A DNA stretch of 32,255 nt from Fibrobacter sp. (GCA_017503015.1 JAFVTX010000070.1:1-32255); one strand, 5' to 3'; shown: positions 1 to 8,488, counted from the first letter of the stretch. The notes: a model not told the origin generated them from the letters alone. Numbers and translations: made by a program.

Positions 1-1
1 T

Positions 2-1021
2 ATCATCTGCGCCCTGAAGGGCTACAGTTTCTGGCGCTCCTTCCCCATTATCGCCGAATACCTTCCGGGAGCCACCGCCTCCAGCCTGAACGAGGCGAGA
101 CTTGCCCGCGAAGAGATGAACAAGCAGGTCCACGTGTTCGCGCCGGTCTATGCCGACGACGAAATCGACCAGATATTGAGCCTTGCTGACCACATCACCT
201 TCAACAGCTTTAGCCAGTGGATGCGGTTCAAGGACAAGACCTTAGCAGCGGGTGTCAGCGCCGGCATCCGGGTGAATCCGGAATTTTCTACCGTAGAAAC
301 CGACATCTACAACCCCTGCGGAAAGTTTTCCAGGCTGGGCGTTACCGAACGTGAATTCAAGCCGGAACTGTTGGACGGTATCGAGGGTCTGCACTTTCAC
401 GCCCTGTGCGAACAGGACGCCGACGCCCTGGATGGAGTGCTGAAGGCTTTTGAAGCGAAGTTCGGAAAGTTCCTGGCCCAGATGAAATGGGTGAACTTCG
501 GAGGCGGCCACCACATTACCCGCAAGGACTACCACCGGGAACAGCTGGTACAGATTCTGAAAGATTTCCGAAGCCGCTACCCCCACCTGCAGGTCATCCT
601 GGAACCGGGAGAGGCCGTAGGTTGGCAGACCGGCGAACTGGTGGCCACGGTAGAAGACATTGTCCACAACGAGATGGACATCGCCGTGCTGAACGTGTCT
701 ATCAGCGCCCACATGCCCGACTGCCTGGAAATGCCCTACCGGCCCACCATTACCGGAGCGGGAATGCCCGGCGAAAAGCAGTTTACATACAAGATAACAG
801 GCGGCACCTGCCTTGCCGGCGACCAGCTTGGGGATTTCTCCTTTGACAAGCCCCTAAAAGTCGGTGACCGGATTATCTTCGAAGACATGATCCACTACAC
901 CATGGTGAAGACCACCTTCTTCAATGGCGTGCGTCACCCGGACATCGGCATGTTCGACAAGGAAGGAAAGTTCCACCTGTTGCACAGGTTTACCTACCAG
1001 CAGTTCAAGGAAAAGCTGTAG
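2..1021 (+). CDS. nspC: Carboxynorspermidine decarboxylase, 5'-truncated by the window
   Basis: PLP-dependent decarboxylase that converts carboxynorspermidine or carboxyspermidine to norspermidine or spermidine in the cytoplasm. The frame stays open to the left edge of the window. The residues read before the first internal ATG (116) include ALKGYSFW and ASSLNEARLAREE, which fit the N-terminal part of the NspC fold, so the true start lies upstream and ATG 116 is internal. Family hallmarks visible are FSRLGV, the glycine-rich NFGGGHH, ILEPGEAVGW, and the C-terminal ITGGTCLAGD and FEDMIHYTMVK segments. It is followed after 8 nt by tsaE and is probably the first or second gene of that unit. Assignment rests on recalled family motifs and is strong; the substrate (carboxyspermidine versus carboxynorspermidine) cannot be read from sequence. 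Confidence 0.93.
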   Translation: MICALKGYSFWRSFPIIAEYLPGATASSLNEARLAREEMNKQVHVFAPVYADDEIDQILSLADHITFNSFSQWMRFKDKTLAAGVSAGIRVNPEFSTVETDIYNPCGKFSRLGVTEREFKPELLDGIEGLHFHALCEQDADALDGVLKAFEAKFGKFLAQMKWVNFGGGHHITRKDYHREQLVQILKDFRSRYPHLQVILEPGEAVGWQTGELVATVEDIVHNEMDIAVLNVSISAHMPDCLEMPYRPTITGAGMPGEKQFTYKITGGTCLAGDQLGDFSFDKPLKVGDRIIFEDMIHYTMVKTTFFNGVRHPDIGMFDKEGKFHLLHRFTYQQFKEKL

Positions 1022-1029
1022 GCGTTAGA

Positions 1030-1449
1030 ATGGTATTCAACAGCGAACAAGAGACATACGACTGGGCGGTCGGTTTCGGGAAAACCCTGAAACCGGGCGA
1101 CATGGTGGCGCTGTATGGCAACCTGGGGGCAGGCAAGACCGTCATCAGCCGGGGCGTGTGCAAGGGGCTTGGCTTTGACGGGAACGTGTGCTCCCCCACC
1201 TACACCCTGCTCCACGAATACCCCAACGACCCGCCCATTTTCCACTACGACCTTTACCGCCTGGAACCGGGCACAGACATCTGCGAAGTGGGCCTGGAAC
1301 CCGACTACCTGGGAAAGGGAATCACCCTTATCGAATGGCCCGAACGCCTGGAAGAGAACACAGCGGGCATTACCCACATCATCAAGATTGAAATTCTCTC
1401 CGAAACAAGCCGCGAAGTCACGCTAGAAAAAATTGGAGCCGAACCATGA
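1030..1449 (+). CDS. tsaE: tRNA t6A biosynthesis ATPase TsaE
   Basis: Small P-loop ATPase that, with TsaB and TsaD, transfers the threonylcarbamoyl group to A37 of ANN-decoding tRNAs. The 139-residue length is typical. The Walker A motif GNLGAGKT lies at about residues 29-36, followed by the family segments CSPTYTLLHEY and IFHYDLYRL and by the C-terminal ITLIEWPERL, which carries the conserved W-P-E. It starts 8 nt after nspC and its TGA overlaps the ATG of the next methyltransferase gene (ATGA at 1446-1449), so the two are translationally coupled. No tsaB or tsaD is in the window. Confidence is high because all family motifs are present in order. Confidence 0.95.
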   Translation: MVFNSEQETYDWAVGFGKTLKPGDMVALYGNLGAGKTVISRGVCKGLGFDGNVCSPTYTLLHEYPNDPPIFHYDLYRLEPGTDICEVGLEPDYLGKGITLIEWPERLEENTAGITHIIKIEILSETSREVTLEKIGAEP

Positions 1450-2639
1450 AAGCCATTACCCTGAAGGCCGGACGCGAAAAGTCCGCTCTCCGTTACCACC
1501 CGTGGATTTTTAGCGGAGCTATCGACGAAGTTATCGGAGACCCTGAACTTGGCGAGACAGTAGAGGTTTATAGCTTCAAGAGCGACTTCTTGGGGCTTGC
1601 AGCGTATTCGCCCAAATCCCAGATCCGTGGGCGTTTCTGGACGTTTGGCGAGAAAGCGAACATCGATCGGGAATTCTTCAGCGATATTCTGGACCGGGCC
1701 ATCGCCGCCCGCAAGAGTCGCGGTTTTGACATCGAAGACAAAGAAAGCGCCTTCCGCCTGATCAACGCCGAAAACGACGGCATTCCGGGCTGCATCATCG
1801 ACAAGTACGCCGACATCTATTCTGTCGAAATCTTGGCCGCCGGTGCCGAAGTCCACCGGGAAACGATTTACGAACTGCTGGCCGAAAAGACCCACTGCAA
1901 GGGCATCTATGAGCGCTGCGATTCCGACGTGCGCAAAAAAGAAGGCCTGCCACTGCGCACAGGTGTAGTCTACGGCGAAGTGAGCGACGAACCTGTAATC
2001 ATCAACGAAAACGGAATCTTCTTCCCCATCGACGTCAAAAACGGACACAAGACCGGTTATTACCTAGACCAGCGGGATGCCCGCCGCCGCATCGGTGAAC
2101 TTTCCAAGGGAAAGAAGGTCCTGAACTGCTTCTGCTATACTGGCGGTTTCGGACTTTACGCTCTCCGCGGCGGTTGCGAAAAAGTTTACCAGGTGGACGT
2201 TTCCAAGGACGCCCTGAAGCTTGCGAAAGAAGGCATCATGCGAAACAAGCTCAGCACCGCACATGCCACCCACGTAGAAGCGGATGTTTTCCAGTACCTG
2301 CGCAAGTGCCGCGACAAGGCCGAAACTTTCGACCTCATCGTGCTGGACCCGCCCAAGTTCGTGGAAAGCAAGGACAACCTGCAGAAGGGCGCCCGGGGCT
2401 ACAAGGACATCAACCTGCTCGCCATGAAACTGTTGGCCGAGGGCGGCATGCTGGCAACGTTTAGCTGTTCGGGCCTTATGGAGATGGACCTGTTCCAGAA
2501 GATTATCGCCGATGCCGCCGCCGATGCACATCGGCGCGTTCAAATCATTGAACGTTTCGGCCAACCCGCCGACCACCCCGTGAATACGGCTTTCCCCGAA
2601 GGGCAGTACCTAAAGGGACTGCTCGTTCAGGTGGTGTAA
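1446..2639 (+). CDS. rlmI: RlmI-type class I SAM-dependent rRNA methyltransferase
   Basis: 397 residues with the RlmI/YccW architecture: an N-terminal PUA-like RNA-binding domain (about residues 1-75, starting KAITLKAGREKSALRYHPWIFSGAI), a central linker domain, and a C-terminal Rossmann methyltransferase. The SAM loop is NCFCYTGGFGLYAL (about residues 219-232). Motif IV is LDPPKF, with the DPPK at 301-304. A cysteine in TFSCSG (C341) matches the nucleophile position used by m5C methyltransferases. The E. coli relative makes m5C1962 in 23S rRNA; the same target is inferred here. The start overlaps the tsaE stop by 4 nt and is preceded by GGAGCC. A hairpin terminator follows the stop. The exact methylated position is not provable from sequence. 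Confidence 0.88.
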   Translation: MKAITLKAGREKSALRYHPWIFSGAIDEVIGDPELGETVEVYSFKSDFLGLAAYSPKSQIRGRFWTFGEKANIDREFFSDILDRAIAARKSRGFDIEDKESAFRLINAENDGIPGCIIDKYADIYSVEILAAGAEVHRETIYELLAEKTHCKGIYERCDSDVRKKEGLPLRTGVVYGEVSDEPVIINENGIFFPIDVKNGHKTGYYLDQRDARRRIGELSKGKKVLNCFCYTGGFGLYALRGGCEKVYQVDVSKDALKLAKEGIMRNKLSTAHATHVEADVFQYLRKCRDKAETFDLIVLDPPKFVESKDNLQKGARGYKDINLLAMKLLAEGGMLATFSCSGLMEMDLFQKIIADAAADAHRRVQIIERFGQPADHPVNTAFPEGQYLKGLLVQVV

Positions 2640-2660
2640 AATCAGTCTATATCATGCTAG

Positions 2661-2700
2661 ATGGCGTGTCTGAGCACGCCATGACGTTTTATTTTCTTGA
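2661..2700 (+). terminator. Intrinsic terminator after the nspC-tsaE-rlmI unit
   Basis: ATGGCGTG (2661-2668) pairs with CACGCCAT (2675-2682) around a 6-nt loop. The stem is followed by a T-rich stretch (TTTTATTTTCTT) on the + strand. It lies 21 nt past the methyltransferase stop, between convergent genes. The reverse direction lacks a clear T run, so it mainly serves the + strand unit. Confidence 0.75.
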
Positions 2701-2715
2701 CAACGTTCGTAACAG

Positions 2716-4221
2716 TTATTTCTTGAACCGCTTTATATCCGTGCGGTTCTTGCCGTCGGAAACCACCACGTGGTAAACGCCCGAGGCAAGGTCCTGTACA
2801 TCTATGGTCGTACTATGCACAACCCGTTGTCGCATCACCTCGCGTCCCCTTAAATTTAAAACGCGGATTTCGGCACCCCTGCTAAAAGCATTGCCCAATT
2901 CTACAGACAGATTGCCATTTGTGTAACGAATAGATGTTCCATAAGAATACGCATTTGGGTCAGATGCTAGAGCCTCCGGTCCATCAGGACTGTCGGGTTC
3001 CTGGGTTTCCTGGGGCAAAATTCTCCACATCTGGTTCCATTCCCAATCGTCGGCCCAACTCTGCACTACCCGTTCGCCATCAGTTGTAGCACGCAGGTAC
3101 ATGTTGCTGTTCTGCATTTTCATGCGCACCACGGTTCCCTCATAGCCCGCCTGCTTTTCCATAATCACCTTCTGATGGGCACCGCCGTTCCACTGGTAGA
3201 GCCCCATGGTGACACCCGCATCTTTCGATTCATTGGGAACATCAATGGAAAGGTCTCCGAAACCGAAACGGAAAGTTGTCGAAGAAAGAGGCGTTACCAC
3301 CACCAAGGCACTGTCGCTATCGCAGTCCCCCAGAGCTAATTTATTTTCTGACGTGCGAACCATGCAGGTGCCAAAGTTCATGGAGAAAATCTTCACCGTA
3401 TCGGGCTTGGCGGGTTTCGCCTGCCACACGCGAATCCAGTCCGCTTCGAAGTAGGCGGGCTTGTCCGCCGTAATTTCGATGTCGTCGCCCGCCCAGCCCC
3501 CAATGGACAAGTTTACAATGATGTACTGCGCCGTAAGCTGGCTGATTTCGGTCGGGCGGTTGTAACTGGCAAACCTCTTGTCATCAAAGTAAAAGCTGAG
3601 GGTAGATTCGTCCCACTCTACGCCGTAATTGTGAAAATCTGCGGAGCGGTCCACATCATCGTCCTTGTGTCCACCAAAGGAGGCCTCGTGATCCCAAGCC
3701 GAACCGTGGCCGCTGTACCAACTGGAATCCGTATAGTGCAGATAGTAATGGTGCTGCTTGCGAGATGCCGGAATTTCCAGAATGTCAATCTCCGGAGGCC
3801 ATCCGTCTTGCAAAGTCCAAAAAGCAGGCCAGGTCCCTTTTTGCGACGGAGCCTTGAAACGGCCCTCGATGTAGCCGTACTTGACCTCGAAATGCCCCCT
3901 GGTGTCGATAGCCCCCGAAGTGTAATCTACCGGGATTTCTTTGTTGTTAAATTTAGCCTTGCGGCCGTTGGCATCGGGATGGGTTTTCTTTTCACCCTTG
4001 AGTTTCAGGGTGCCATCGGAGACAATGACATTTTCTTCGGCACAGTAGGCACGGTGGTTGTGGGTGGGGCCCCAATTGTAGGTCGGGTTCCACTTGCTCT
4101 TGTCGAGAGAAGTCCCGTCGAAGTTATCTTCGAACACCTTTTCCCAACCACCGAAATTAGCAGGTGGCTCTGCAAAGGAAAGGGACACCGCGATGGCAGC
4201 CAGTAGAACTACAAACAACAT
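2716..4221 (-). CDS. Secreted GH16 beta-glucanase with lectin-like domain and C-terminal sorting tail
   Basis: 501 residues. A signal peptide (about 1-17, LFVVLLAAIAVSLSFA) is followed by a GH16 catalytic domain (about 22-272). The active-site strand is EIDILE with E144, D146 and E149; the extra residue before the last Glu is the laminarinase (beta-1,3-glucanase) form, not the lichenase form EIDIE. Residues about 275-405 contain QWNGGAHQK and W-x-W spacing like a ricin-type beta-trefoil carbohydrate-binding module (tentative). The last ~70 residues (IRVLNLRGREV, then LASGVYHVVVSDG, ending KRFKK) resemble a type IX secretion C-terminal sorting domain. It is monocistronic, with its own promoter at 4266-4293. 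Likely role: release of glucose oligomers from beta-glucans outside the cell. GH16 is certain; substrate and module names are inferred. Confidence 0.93.
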   Translation of the reverse strand: MLFVVLLAAIAVSLSFAEPPANFGGWEKVFEDNFDGTSLDKSKWNPTYNWGPTHNHRAYCAEENVIVSDGTLKLKGEKKTHPDANGRKAKFNNKEIPVDYTSGAIDTRGHFEVKYGYIEGRFKAPSQKGTWPAFWTLQDGWPPEIDILEIPASRKQHHYYLHYTDSSWYSGHGSAWDHEASFGGHKDDDVDRSADFHNYGVEWDESTLSFYFDDKRFASYNRPTEISQLTAQYIIVNLSIGGWAGDDIEITADKPAYFEADWIRVWQAKPAKPDTVKIFSMNFGTCMVRTSENKLALGDCDSDSALVVVTPLSSTTFRFGFGDLSIDVPNESKDAGVTMGLYQWNGGAHQKVIMEKQAGYEGTVVRMKMQNSNMYLRATTDGERVVQSWADDWEWNQMWRILPQETQEPDSPDGPEALASDPNAYSYGTSIRYTNGNLSVELGNAFSRGAEIRVLNLRGREVMRQRVVHSTTIDVQDLASGVYHVVVSDGKNRTDIKRFKK

Positions 4222-4254
4222 ACCAGACCTCGTTTACCCAACCCAACAAAGCCC

Positions 4255-4293
4255 TAGGTATGTAAAATATACCTACGAATAAACTTTTTTCAA
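4255..4293 (-). promoter_or_regulatory. GH16 promoter with an inverted repeat over the -10 box
   Basis: On the minus strand TTGAAA (4293-4288) is followed by a 16-nt spacer and TATATT (4271-4266), a good sigma70-type promoter placed about 45 nt before the GH16 start. The arms TAGGTAT (4255-4261) and ATACCTA (4269-4275) form a perfect 7-bp inverted repeat with a 7-nt centre that covers the -10 box and the expected start site. This is where a repressor would bind; no regulator gene is adjacent. Confidence 0.6.
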
Positions 4294-4334
4294 AGAGAAA
4301 AGATTTTTACAAAGCAAAAAAAACAAAAGCAAAA

Positions 4335-5798
4335 CTACCGCTTGCGACGCGGGAGTTCACTCTTGTGGTTCTCAAGCCACACGGCATCTTCCAAAGCGCG
4401 CTGCGCCTCTGTCGCCCAGTCGGAGTCGGGATATTGCTGCACCACTTCGCGGTAGCGGGAAGCGGCACTGTGGAAATCGCGAAGTTCGCGATAAATGTTA
4501 CCCATTTGGAGCAGGGCAAAATAGCGGTCTTCGGGAGAAAGTTCCGTTTCAAGCATTACCTTGTAAACCTGCAGGGCTTCTTCGAAACTGCCCGACTTGA
4601 AAAGGTCGTTGGCTCGGGCGATAGAATAGGCCTTGGCCGGAGCCGGAGCGATTTTCTGGGCCGTAGCTGCAGGTGCCGTTTCCGGCGCTGCAGACACTTC
4701 CTGACCGGCAGGGGCCGTAGAATCAGCAGGAGCATTTTTCATTTCGGCCAAGCGAGCTTCTACGGCCTTGCGGAACTCACCGTTAGGGCCAGCCTTCTTG
4801 ATGTAGGCCGCCAAGGACTTCTTTTCCAAATCCGTCTTGTTCTGGGCCTTGTAAATAAGGGACATATAGTAGTGGACATCGGCAGCACCGTCCTTGTACT
4901 CCTTGCCCTTGTTCAAGTTGAATTCTGCCTTGTCGTATTCTCCCATCTTTAGGCGGGTAACGCCGGCGTAATAGTAGGCACCCACGTGCCCCGGAGTCTT
5001 TTTCAGCACTTCACGCCACATCTTGGCGGCATCTTCGTACTTACCCTGAGCAAGAAAAGCCTTGCCCTTTTCAAAAGGATCGTCGGAATTTGCGGCAGGA
5101 GTCTCGGCAGCAGGAGCCGATGCGGCTGGTTGTGCAGACGCAGCCTGTGCGGCTTCGGGAGCGGCAGTTTGCGTTGCCGGAGTGGCTTGTACAGGAGCCT
5201 GCTGGGCAGGCTCAGCAGCAACGGTCTGTGCGGGAGCAGGTTGAGGTGCAGGAGTTGCCTGTGCGGGCTGTTCAGCAGCAGGAGCGGCCTGGGGAGCAGC
5301 CTCCTGTACCGGTGCAGGGGCTTGTTCAGATGTCTGCGCCGTTGCGGCAGGAGCGGGCTGTTCCGGCGCGGTCGCGGCAGGAGCAGCAGGTGCGGCGGCC
5401 TGTTCTGCAACCGATTCCGTCACTACAGGCTCAGGGGGCCTGTTCTTCGGGTCCTTTGCAAGCTCGGCTTCGGCCTTGGCCTTTTGGCCCAGCTTTTCAT
5501 AAACTTTCGCCGCACCTTCGTAGGCGGCACTCATAGTCGGCGTGAACTTGTAGGCCAGGCGGTAATTGGCCAAAGCCCTGCTGTAGTCGGGCTTGGGCAT
5601 CTTGATATAGACTTCGGCGGCGGCAAAGTAGGCGTCGGAATTCTGAGGCTGTTCAGCGAGGACCGCACGGTATTCACCGAGGGCCTTTTCGTATTCACCC
5701 TGGGCGAGGAATCGGGCACCCTGTTCAAAACGAGGATCGTCAGCAAAAGACGCACCTATCAGGAGCGCCAACGCAATAAAAGGAACGCGGATATTCAT
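4335..5798 (-). CDS. Secreted TPR-repeat protein with long Ala/Pro/Gln linker
   Basis: 487 residues from ATG 5798. An upstream in-frame ATG at 5885 would add 29 residues read through the hairpin repeat and remove the signal peptide from the N-terminus, so it is rejected. The signal peptide NIRVPFIALALLIGASFA is followed by TPR units at about 20-115, an Ala/Pro/Gln/Thr-rich linker at about 121-237, a second TPR block at about 238-340, a further short Ala/Pro stretch, and a final TPR block. The two blocks open with nearly the same sequence (DDPRFEQGARFLAQGEYEKA and DDPFEKGKAFLAQGKYEDAA), so the block was duplicated around the linker. The C-terminus (YREVVQQYPDSDWATEAQRAL) resembles BamD/CpoB-type TPRs. 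It probably acts as a periplasmic scaffold that spans peptidoglycan; partners are unknown. Confidence 0.85.
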   Translation of the reverse strand: MNIRVPFIALALLIGASFADDPRFEQGARFLAQGEYEKALGEYRAVLAEQPQNSDAYFAAAEVYIKMPKPDYSRALANYRLAYKFTPTMSAAYEGAAKVYEKLGQKAKAEAELAKDPKNRPPEPVVTESVAEQAAAPAAPAATAPEQPAPAATAQTSEQAPAPVQEAAPQAAPAAEQPAQATPAPQPAPAQTVAAEPAQQAPVQATPATQTAAPEAAQAASAQPAASAPAAETPAANSDDPFEKGKAFLAQGKYEDAAKMWREVLKKTPGHVGAYYYAGVTRLKMGEYDKAEFNLNKGKEYKDGAADVHYYMSLIYKAQNKTDLEKKSLAAYIKKAGPNGEFRKAVEARLAEMKNAPADSTAPAGQEVSAAPETAPAATAQKIAPAPAKAYSIARANDLFKSGSFEEALQVYKVMLETELSPEDRYFALLQMGNIYRELRDFHSAASRYREVVQQYPDSDWATEAQRALEDAVWLENHKSELPRRKR

Positions 5799-5860
5799 AC
5801 GTAAAAAAGATACAAAAAATCCCCGGCCCACATTTGTGAAGTCGAGGATTTTTATAGGAG

Positions 5861-5884
5861 ATCCCCGCCTACACGGGGATGACA
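5861..5884 (+). repeat. Short intergenic hairpin with GACA tail (family member 1)
   Basis: ATCCCCG (5861-5867) and CGGGGAT (5874-5880) form a 7-bp stem with a 6-nt loop, followed directly by GACA. It lies between argG and the TPR gene. There is no T run on either side, so it is not a normal terminator. It shares its layout with the hairpins at 7221, 13994 and 16590. Confidence 0.7.
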
Positions 5885-5899
5885 ATCGGGACGAACCGA

Positions 5900-7171
5900 C
5901 TACTTCTTCGGGAGCACCACCGGCTTGCCAAAGTCCACGTTGGTCTTCTTGCCGAGCAAGAGAGCACGGGTCTTGAGAGGCAGGCCGAAGCAGCGGATGA
6001 AGCCCGTTGCGTCCTTCTGGTCGTACATGTCAACATCGGTGAATCCGCCGAGGCCCATGTCGTAGAGGCTGTAGGGGCTCTTGATGCCGGCCGGGATGAT
6101 ATTGCCCTTGTAGAGCTTGAGGGTCACGTCACCGGTAACAACCTTGTTCACTTCAGCGAAGAAGGCGTCCATAGCCTGGCGGAGCGGAGTGAACCACTGG
6201 CCATTGTACACGAGGTTCGCGTATGTCATAGACATCTTCTGGGCTTCGAACAAAGTTTCCTTGTCGAGCACGAGCTGTTCAAGGCATTCGTGAGCCTTGT
6301 ACAGGAGCGTGCCACCCGGAGTTTCGTACACGCCGCGGCTCTTGAGGCCAACGAGGCGGTTTTCGACGATGTCCAACAGACCGCAAGCGTTCTTGCCGCC
6401 AATCTTGTTCAGGAACTCGAGAAGTTCCACGGCTCCCATCTTCTTGCCGTTGATAGCAACCGGATTACCCTTTTCGAAGGTAATCGTCACGTGGTCGGCC
6501 TTGTTCGGGGCCTTCTCGTAGGTAGCGGTGTGCTTGAGGAATTCGTACTTGTGTTCCTGTTCCGGGAATTCCAGGACACCACCTTCGTGAGAGAGGTGCC
6601 ACAGGTTGCCGTCTTCGGAGTAAATCTTCTTCTTGCTGATGCCGTTCAGCGGAATCTTGTGGGCGGCGGCGTAGTCGATAGCGTCTTCGCGGCTGTGGAA
6701 GTGCCACTTGGGGTCCTTCCACGGAGCGATGACTTCCAGCTTCGGGTTCAAGGCGGCGTAGGTCAGTTCGAAACGGACCTGGTCGTTACCCTTACCGGTA
6801 GCACCGTGAGCCACAGCGTAGGCGCCTTCCTTTTCGGCAATCTTCACCTGGTACTTGGCGATGAGCGGACGGGCGAAAGAAGTACCCAGGAGGTAGGTGC
6901 TTTCGTACTTTGCACCGGCACGGACGGTGGGCCAAACGTAGTCTTCGAGGAATTCCTTCTTGAGGTCGAGAACGTAGCACTTGCTGGCACCGGTCTTCAA
7001 AGCCTTGTCTTCGAGGGCCTTAGCGTCCGGGAAGTCGTTCTGACCGAGGTCGGCGGCGAAAGCGATCACTTCGCAGTCGTAGTTTTCCTTGAGCCAGGGA
7101 ATGATGATACTCGTATCGAGTCCACCGCTATAGGCGAGGACCACTTTTTTCTTGGATTCTTTCTTAGCCAT
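5900..7171 (-). CDS. argG: Argininosuccinate synthase
   Basis: ATP-dependent ligase that joins citrulline and aspartate to argininosuccinate in the penultimate step of arginine synthesis. 423 residues, within the family range. The PP-loop is VLAYSGGLDTSI (about residues 11-22), followed by DLGQ, the segment YLLGTSFARPLIAKY, and AHGATGKGNDQVRFEL, all diagnostic. Further family residues are KKIYSEDGNLWHLSHEGG and ESRG-like GLKSRGVYETPGG. The start follows AAAGGACAAAAAA, which contains a usable ribosome binding site. No other arginine gene is in the window, so the pathway is scattered. The substrate side chains and length are complete, so the enzyme should be active. Confidence 0.98.
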   Translation of the reverse strand: MAKKESKKKVVLAYSGGLDTSIIIPWLKENYDCEVIAFAADLGQNDFPDAKALEDKALKTGASKCYVLDLKKEFLEDYVWPTVRAGAKYESTYLLGTSFARPLIAKYQVKIAEKEGAYAVAHGATGKGNDQVRFELTYAALNPKLEVIAPWKDPKWHFHSREDAIDYAAAHKIPLNGISKKKIYSEDGNLWHLSHEGGVLEFPEQEHKYEFLKHTATYEKAPNKADHVTITFEKGNPVAINGKKMGAVELLEFLNKIGGKNACGLLDIVENRLVGLKSRGVYETPGGTLLYKAHECLEQLVLDKETLFEAQKMSMTYANLVYNGQWFTPLRQAMDAFFAEVNKVVTGDVTLKLYKGNIIPAGIKSPYSLYDMGLGGFTDVDMYDQKDATGFIRCFGLPLKTRALLLGKKTNVDFGKPVVLPKK

Positions 7172-7220
7172 TTTTTTGTCCTTTTAGGAAAAATTTAGAC
7201 AAGGAAAATATAGAATTTAG

Positions 7221-7246
7221 ATTCCGGCTCGGAGGCCGGAATGACG
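7221..7246 (+). repeat. Short intergenic hairpin with GAC tail (family member 2)
   Basis: ATTCCGGC (7221-7228) and GCCGGAAT (7235-7242) form an 8-bp stem with a 6-nt loop, followed by GACG. It lies about 50 nt upstream of argG and 26 nt downstream of the secreted protein gene. The stem bases differ from member 1 but pair fully. Confidence 0.7.
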
Positions 7247-7271
7247 CTTTTATCCCACATTTTTTATAGAG

Positions 7272-8423
7272 TTATTTCACGTAAATTCGTTGCGGAATGT
7301 CTTTCTCCGCCGGGCGGCCCAGCAGGTCGAAATGCCGGACCGGCACGTTTTCCGGAGATGGGCGGTAAGTCCGCCGGATAGCCGCCGGAGCAGTCTCCCC
7401 GCTAGAACTACTCCATCCAGGATTTGCCGTCGAACTGCTAGGTCCTGAATTTGAAGACGAGCTAACTAGTCCCAGGCTCGAAGACGAACTTCCGCCCACA
7501 TCGGTTTCACCATCAAGGGGTGCCGTCGGGTCAATTTCACGGACGGACACATACTTGTAATACGGGTGGTCGTTGTCGCTACGCATGATAATAGCGTCCC
7601 CGGCCTGCAGGATGGCCGCCTTGGCATCTGTATAACTGCAGCCGTCAATGGTCGCCGTACCGTAAGACGCCCCGGACCAGTCCGCTCCCGAATCTTCGGC
7701 AACGCCCACCAGTTCCCACTTGCCCGGTGGAGTAGCGTTAGTGGTTGAATCGATATAGAGTTCCAGACGCACCGTAGAAGCATCCTTGTTATAGACAACG
7801 TATTTCATGCCTATCCACTTGCCCACCGGCAAGACGGCACTACCCCACAACGGGTCTTGGTGTCCAACTCCGGTTCCGCTCCTGTAGTAGCTTCCCGGAT
7901 GCCTCCATTCCTTCTCGAAATCCCACTTGCCGTCGTTCCTGAACCTTGCGTAATAGGTGTGAGCATCACAATCGTTTCCACCAGTGGAGCCATGCCCCAG
8001 GGCGCCGCTGCGCACTCCCACCACCATGCCACCATAATCTTTTCCACCCAGAGCATCGCGCTTGAAGTAGCCCGTATATTCCACATTCAAGAATTTTTGC
8101 TTGTGGTCTGCCCAACTCTGTTGTCCGTTGATATGGAAACGTGGGCCGCTACCCAGCATTTGCATGGTTCCCTGACCATCTACATAGAAACCTCCCCCAT
8201 CGGAACTGCGGTCATCTGTCCACTGGGTAGGATCCTGAGCATCGCCCGCCCAGTTGGCAAGGGAACGAGCTTTTCCATTGGCCCAATGCCTGGAATCCCA
8301 GGAATAGGAGCCTTCCTTGGTCTTGAAAAATTTCTGGAAACCGAAAACATCGGTAGCCTCTTCGGCCTCTGCACACACGGCAATGGCCCCAGCTACAAGC
8401 AGGACACTCAAACTTTTTCTCAT
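7272..8423 (-). CDS. Secreted protein with Ser-rich linker and sorting-like tail, function unknown
   Basis: 383 residues from ATG 8423, chosen because it follows GGAGG at a spacing of 8 and opens a clean signal peptide (RKSLSVLLVAGAIAVCAEA); an upstream in-frame ATG would bury the signal peptide. The body (about 25-300) is rich in Trp, Gly, Tyr and Asp, with segments such as HINGQQSWADHKQKFLNVE and GGMVVGVRSG, and reads like a beta-sandwich of the concanavalin-like/polysaccharide lyase-like type. No catalytic motif is recognised. A Ser/Gly linker (about 311-341) leads to a short tail containing VRHFDLLGRP and ending RIYVK, the style of cell-envelope and type IX cargo in Fibrobacter. It is possibly a polysaccharide-binding or -cleaving protein; that is inference. 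A strong promoter lies directly upstream. Confidence 0.8.
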   Translation of the reverse strand: MRKSLSVLLVAGAIAVCAEAEEATDVFGFQKFFKTKEGSYSWDSRHWANGKARSLANWAGDAQDPTQWTDDRSSDGGGFYVDGQGTMQMLGSGPRFHINGQQSWADHKQKFLNVEYTGYFKRDALGGKDYGGMVVGVRSGALGHGSTGGNDCDAHTYYARFRNDGKWDFEKEWRHPGSYYRSGTGVGHQDPLWGSAVLPVGKWIGMKYVVYNKDASTVRLELYIDSTTNATPPGKWELVGVAEDSGADWSGASYGTATIDGCSYTDAKAAILQAGDAIIMRSDNDHPYYKYVSVREIDPTAPLDGETDVGGSSSSSLGLVSSSSNSGPSSSTANPGWSSSSGETAPAAIRRTYRPSPENVPVRHFDLLGRPAEKDIPQRIYVK

Positions 8424-8443
8424 TACAAGAACCTCCGCATTCC

Positions 8444-8472
8444 AATATATTTTCAAAACGCTCCAAAGTCAA
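8444..8472 (-). promoter_or_regulatory. Consensus promoter of the Ser-linker protein gene
   Basis: Minus strand TTGACT (8472-8467), 17-nt spacer, TATATT (8449-8444). The expected start site near 8437 leaves a leader of only about 14 nt, so the GGAGG ribosome binding site (8436-8432) sits almost at the 5' end of the mRNA. It overlaps the short upstream region of the divergent mlaD-like gene. Confidence 0.75.
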
Positions 8473-8488
8473 GATTTTTTTCGTTTTC

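Noticed and set aside
116-1021. ATG 116 as the start of nspC
   Set aside because: The frame continues to the window edge with NspC-like residues, so this Met is internal.
5879-7198. 439-residue + strand ORF opposite argG
   Set aside because: It is the antisense shadow of a certain gene; it has no family motif or ribosome binding site, and its length follows from the base composition of the third codon positions.
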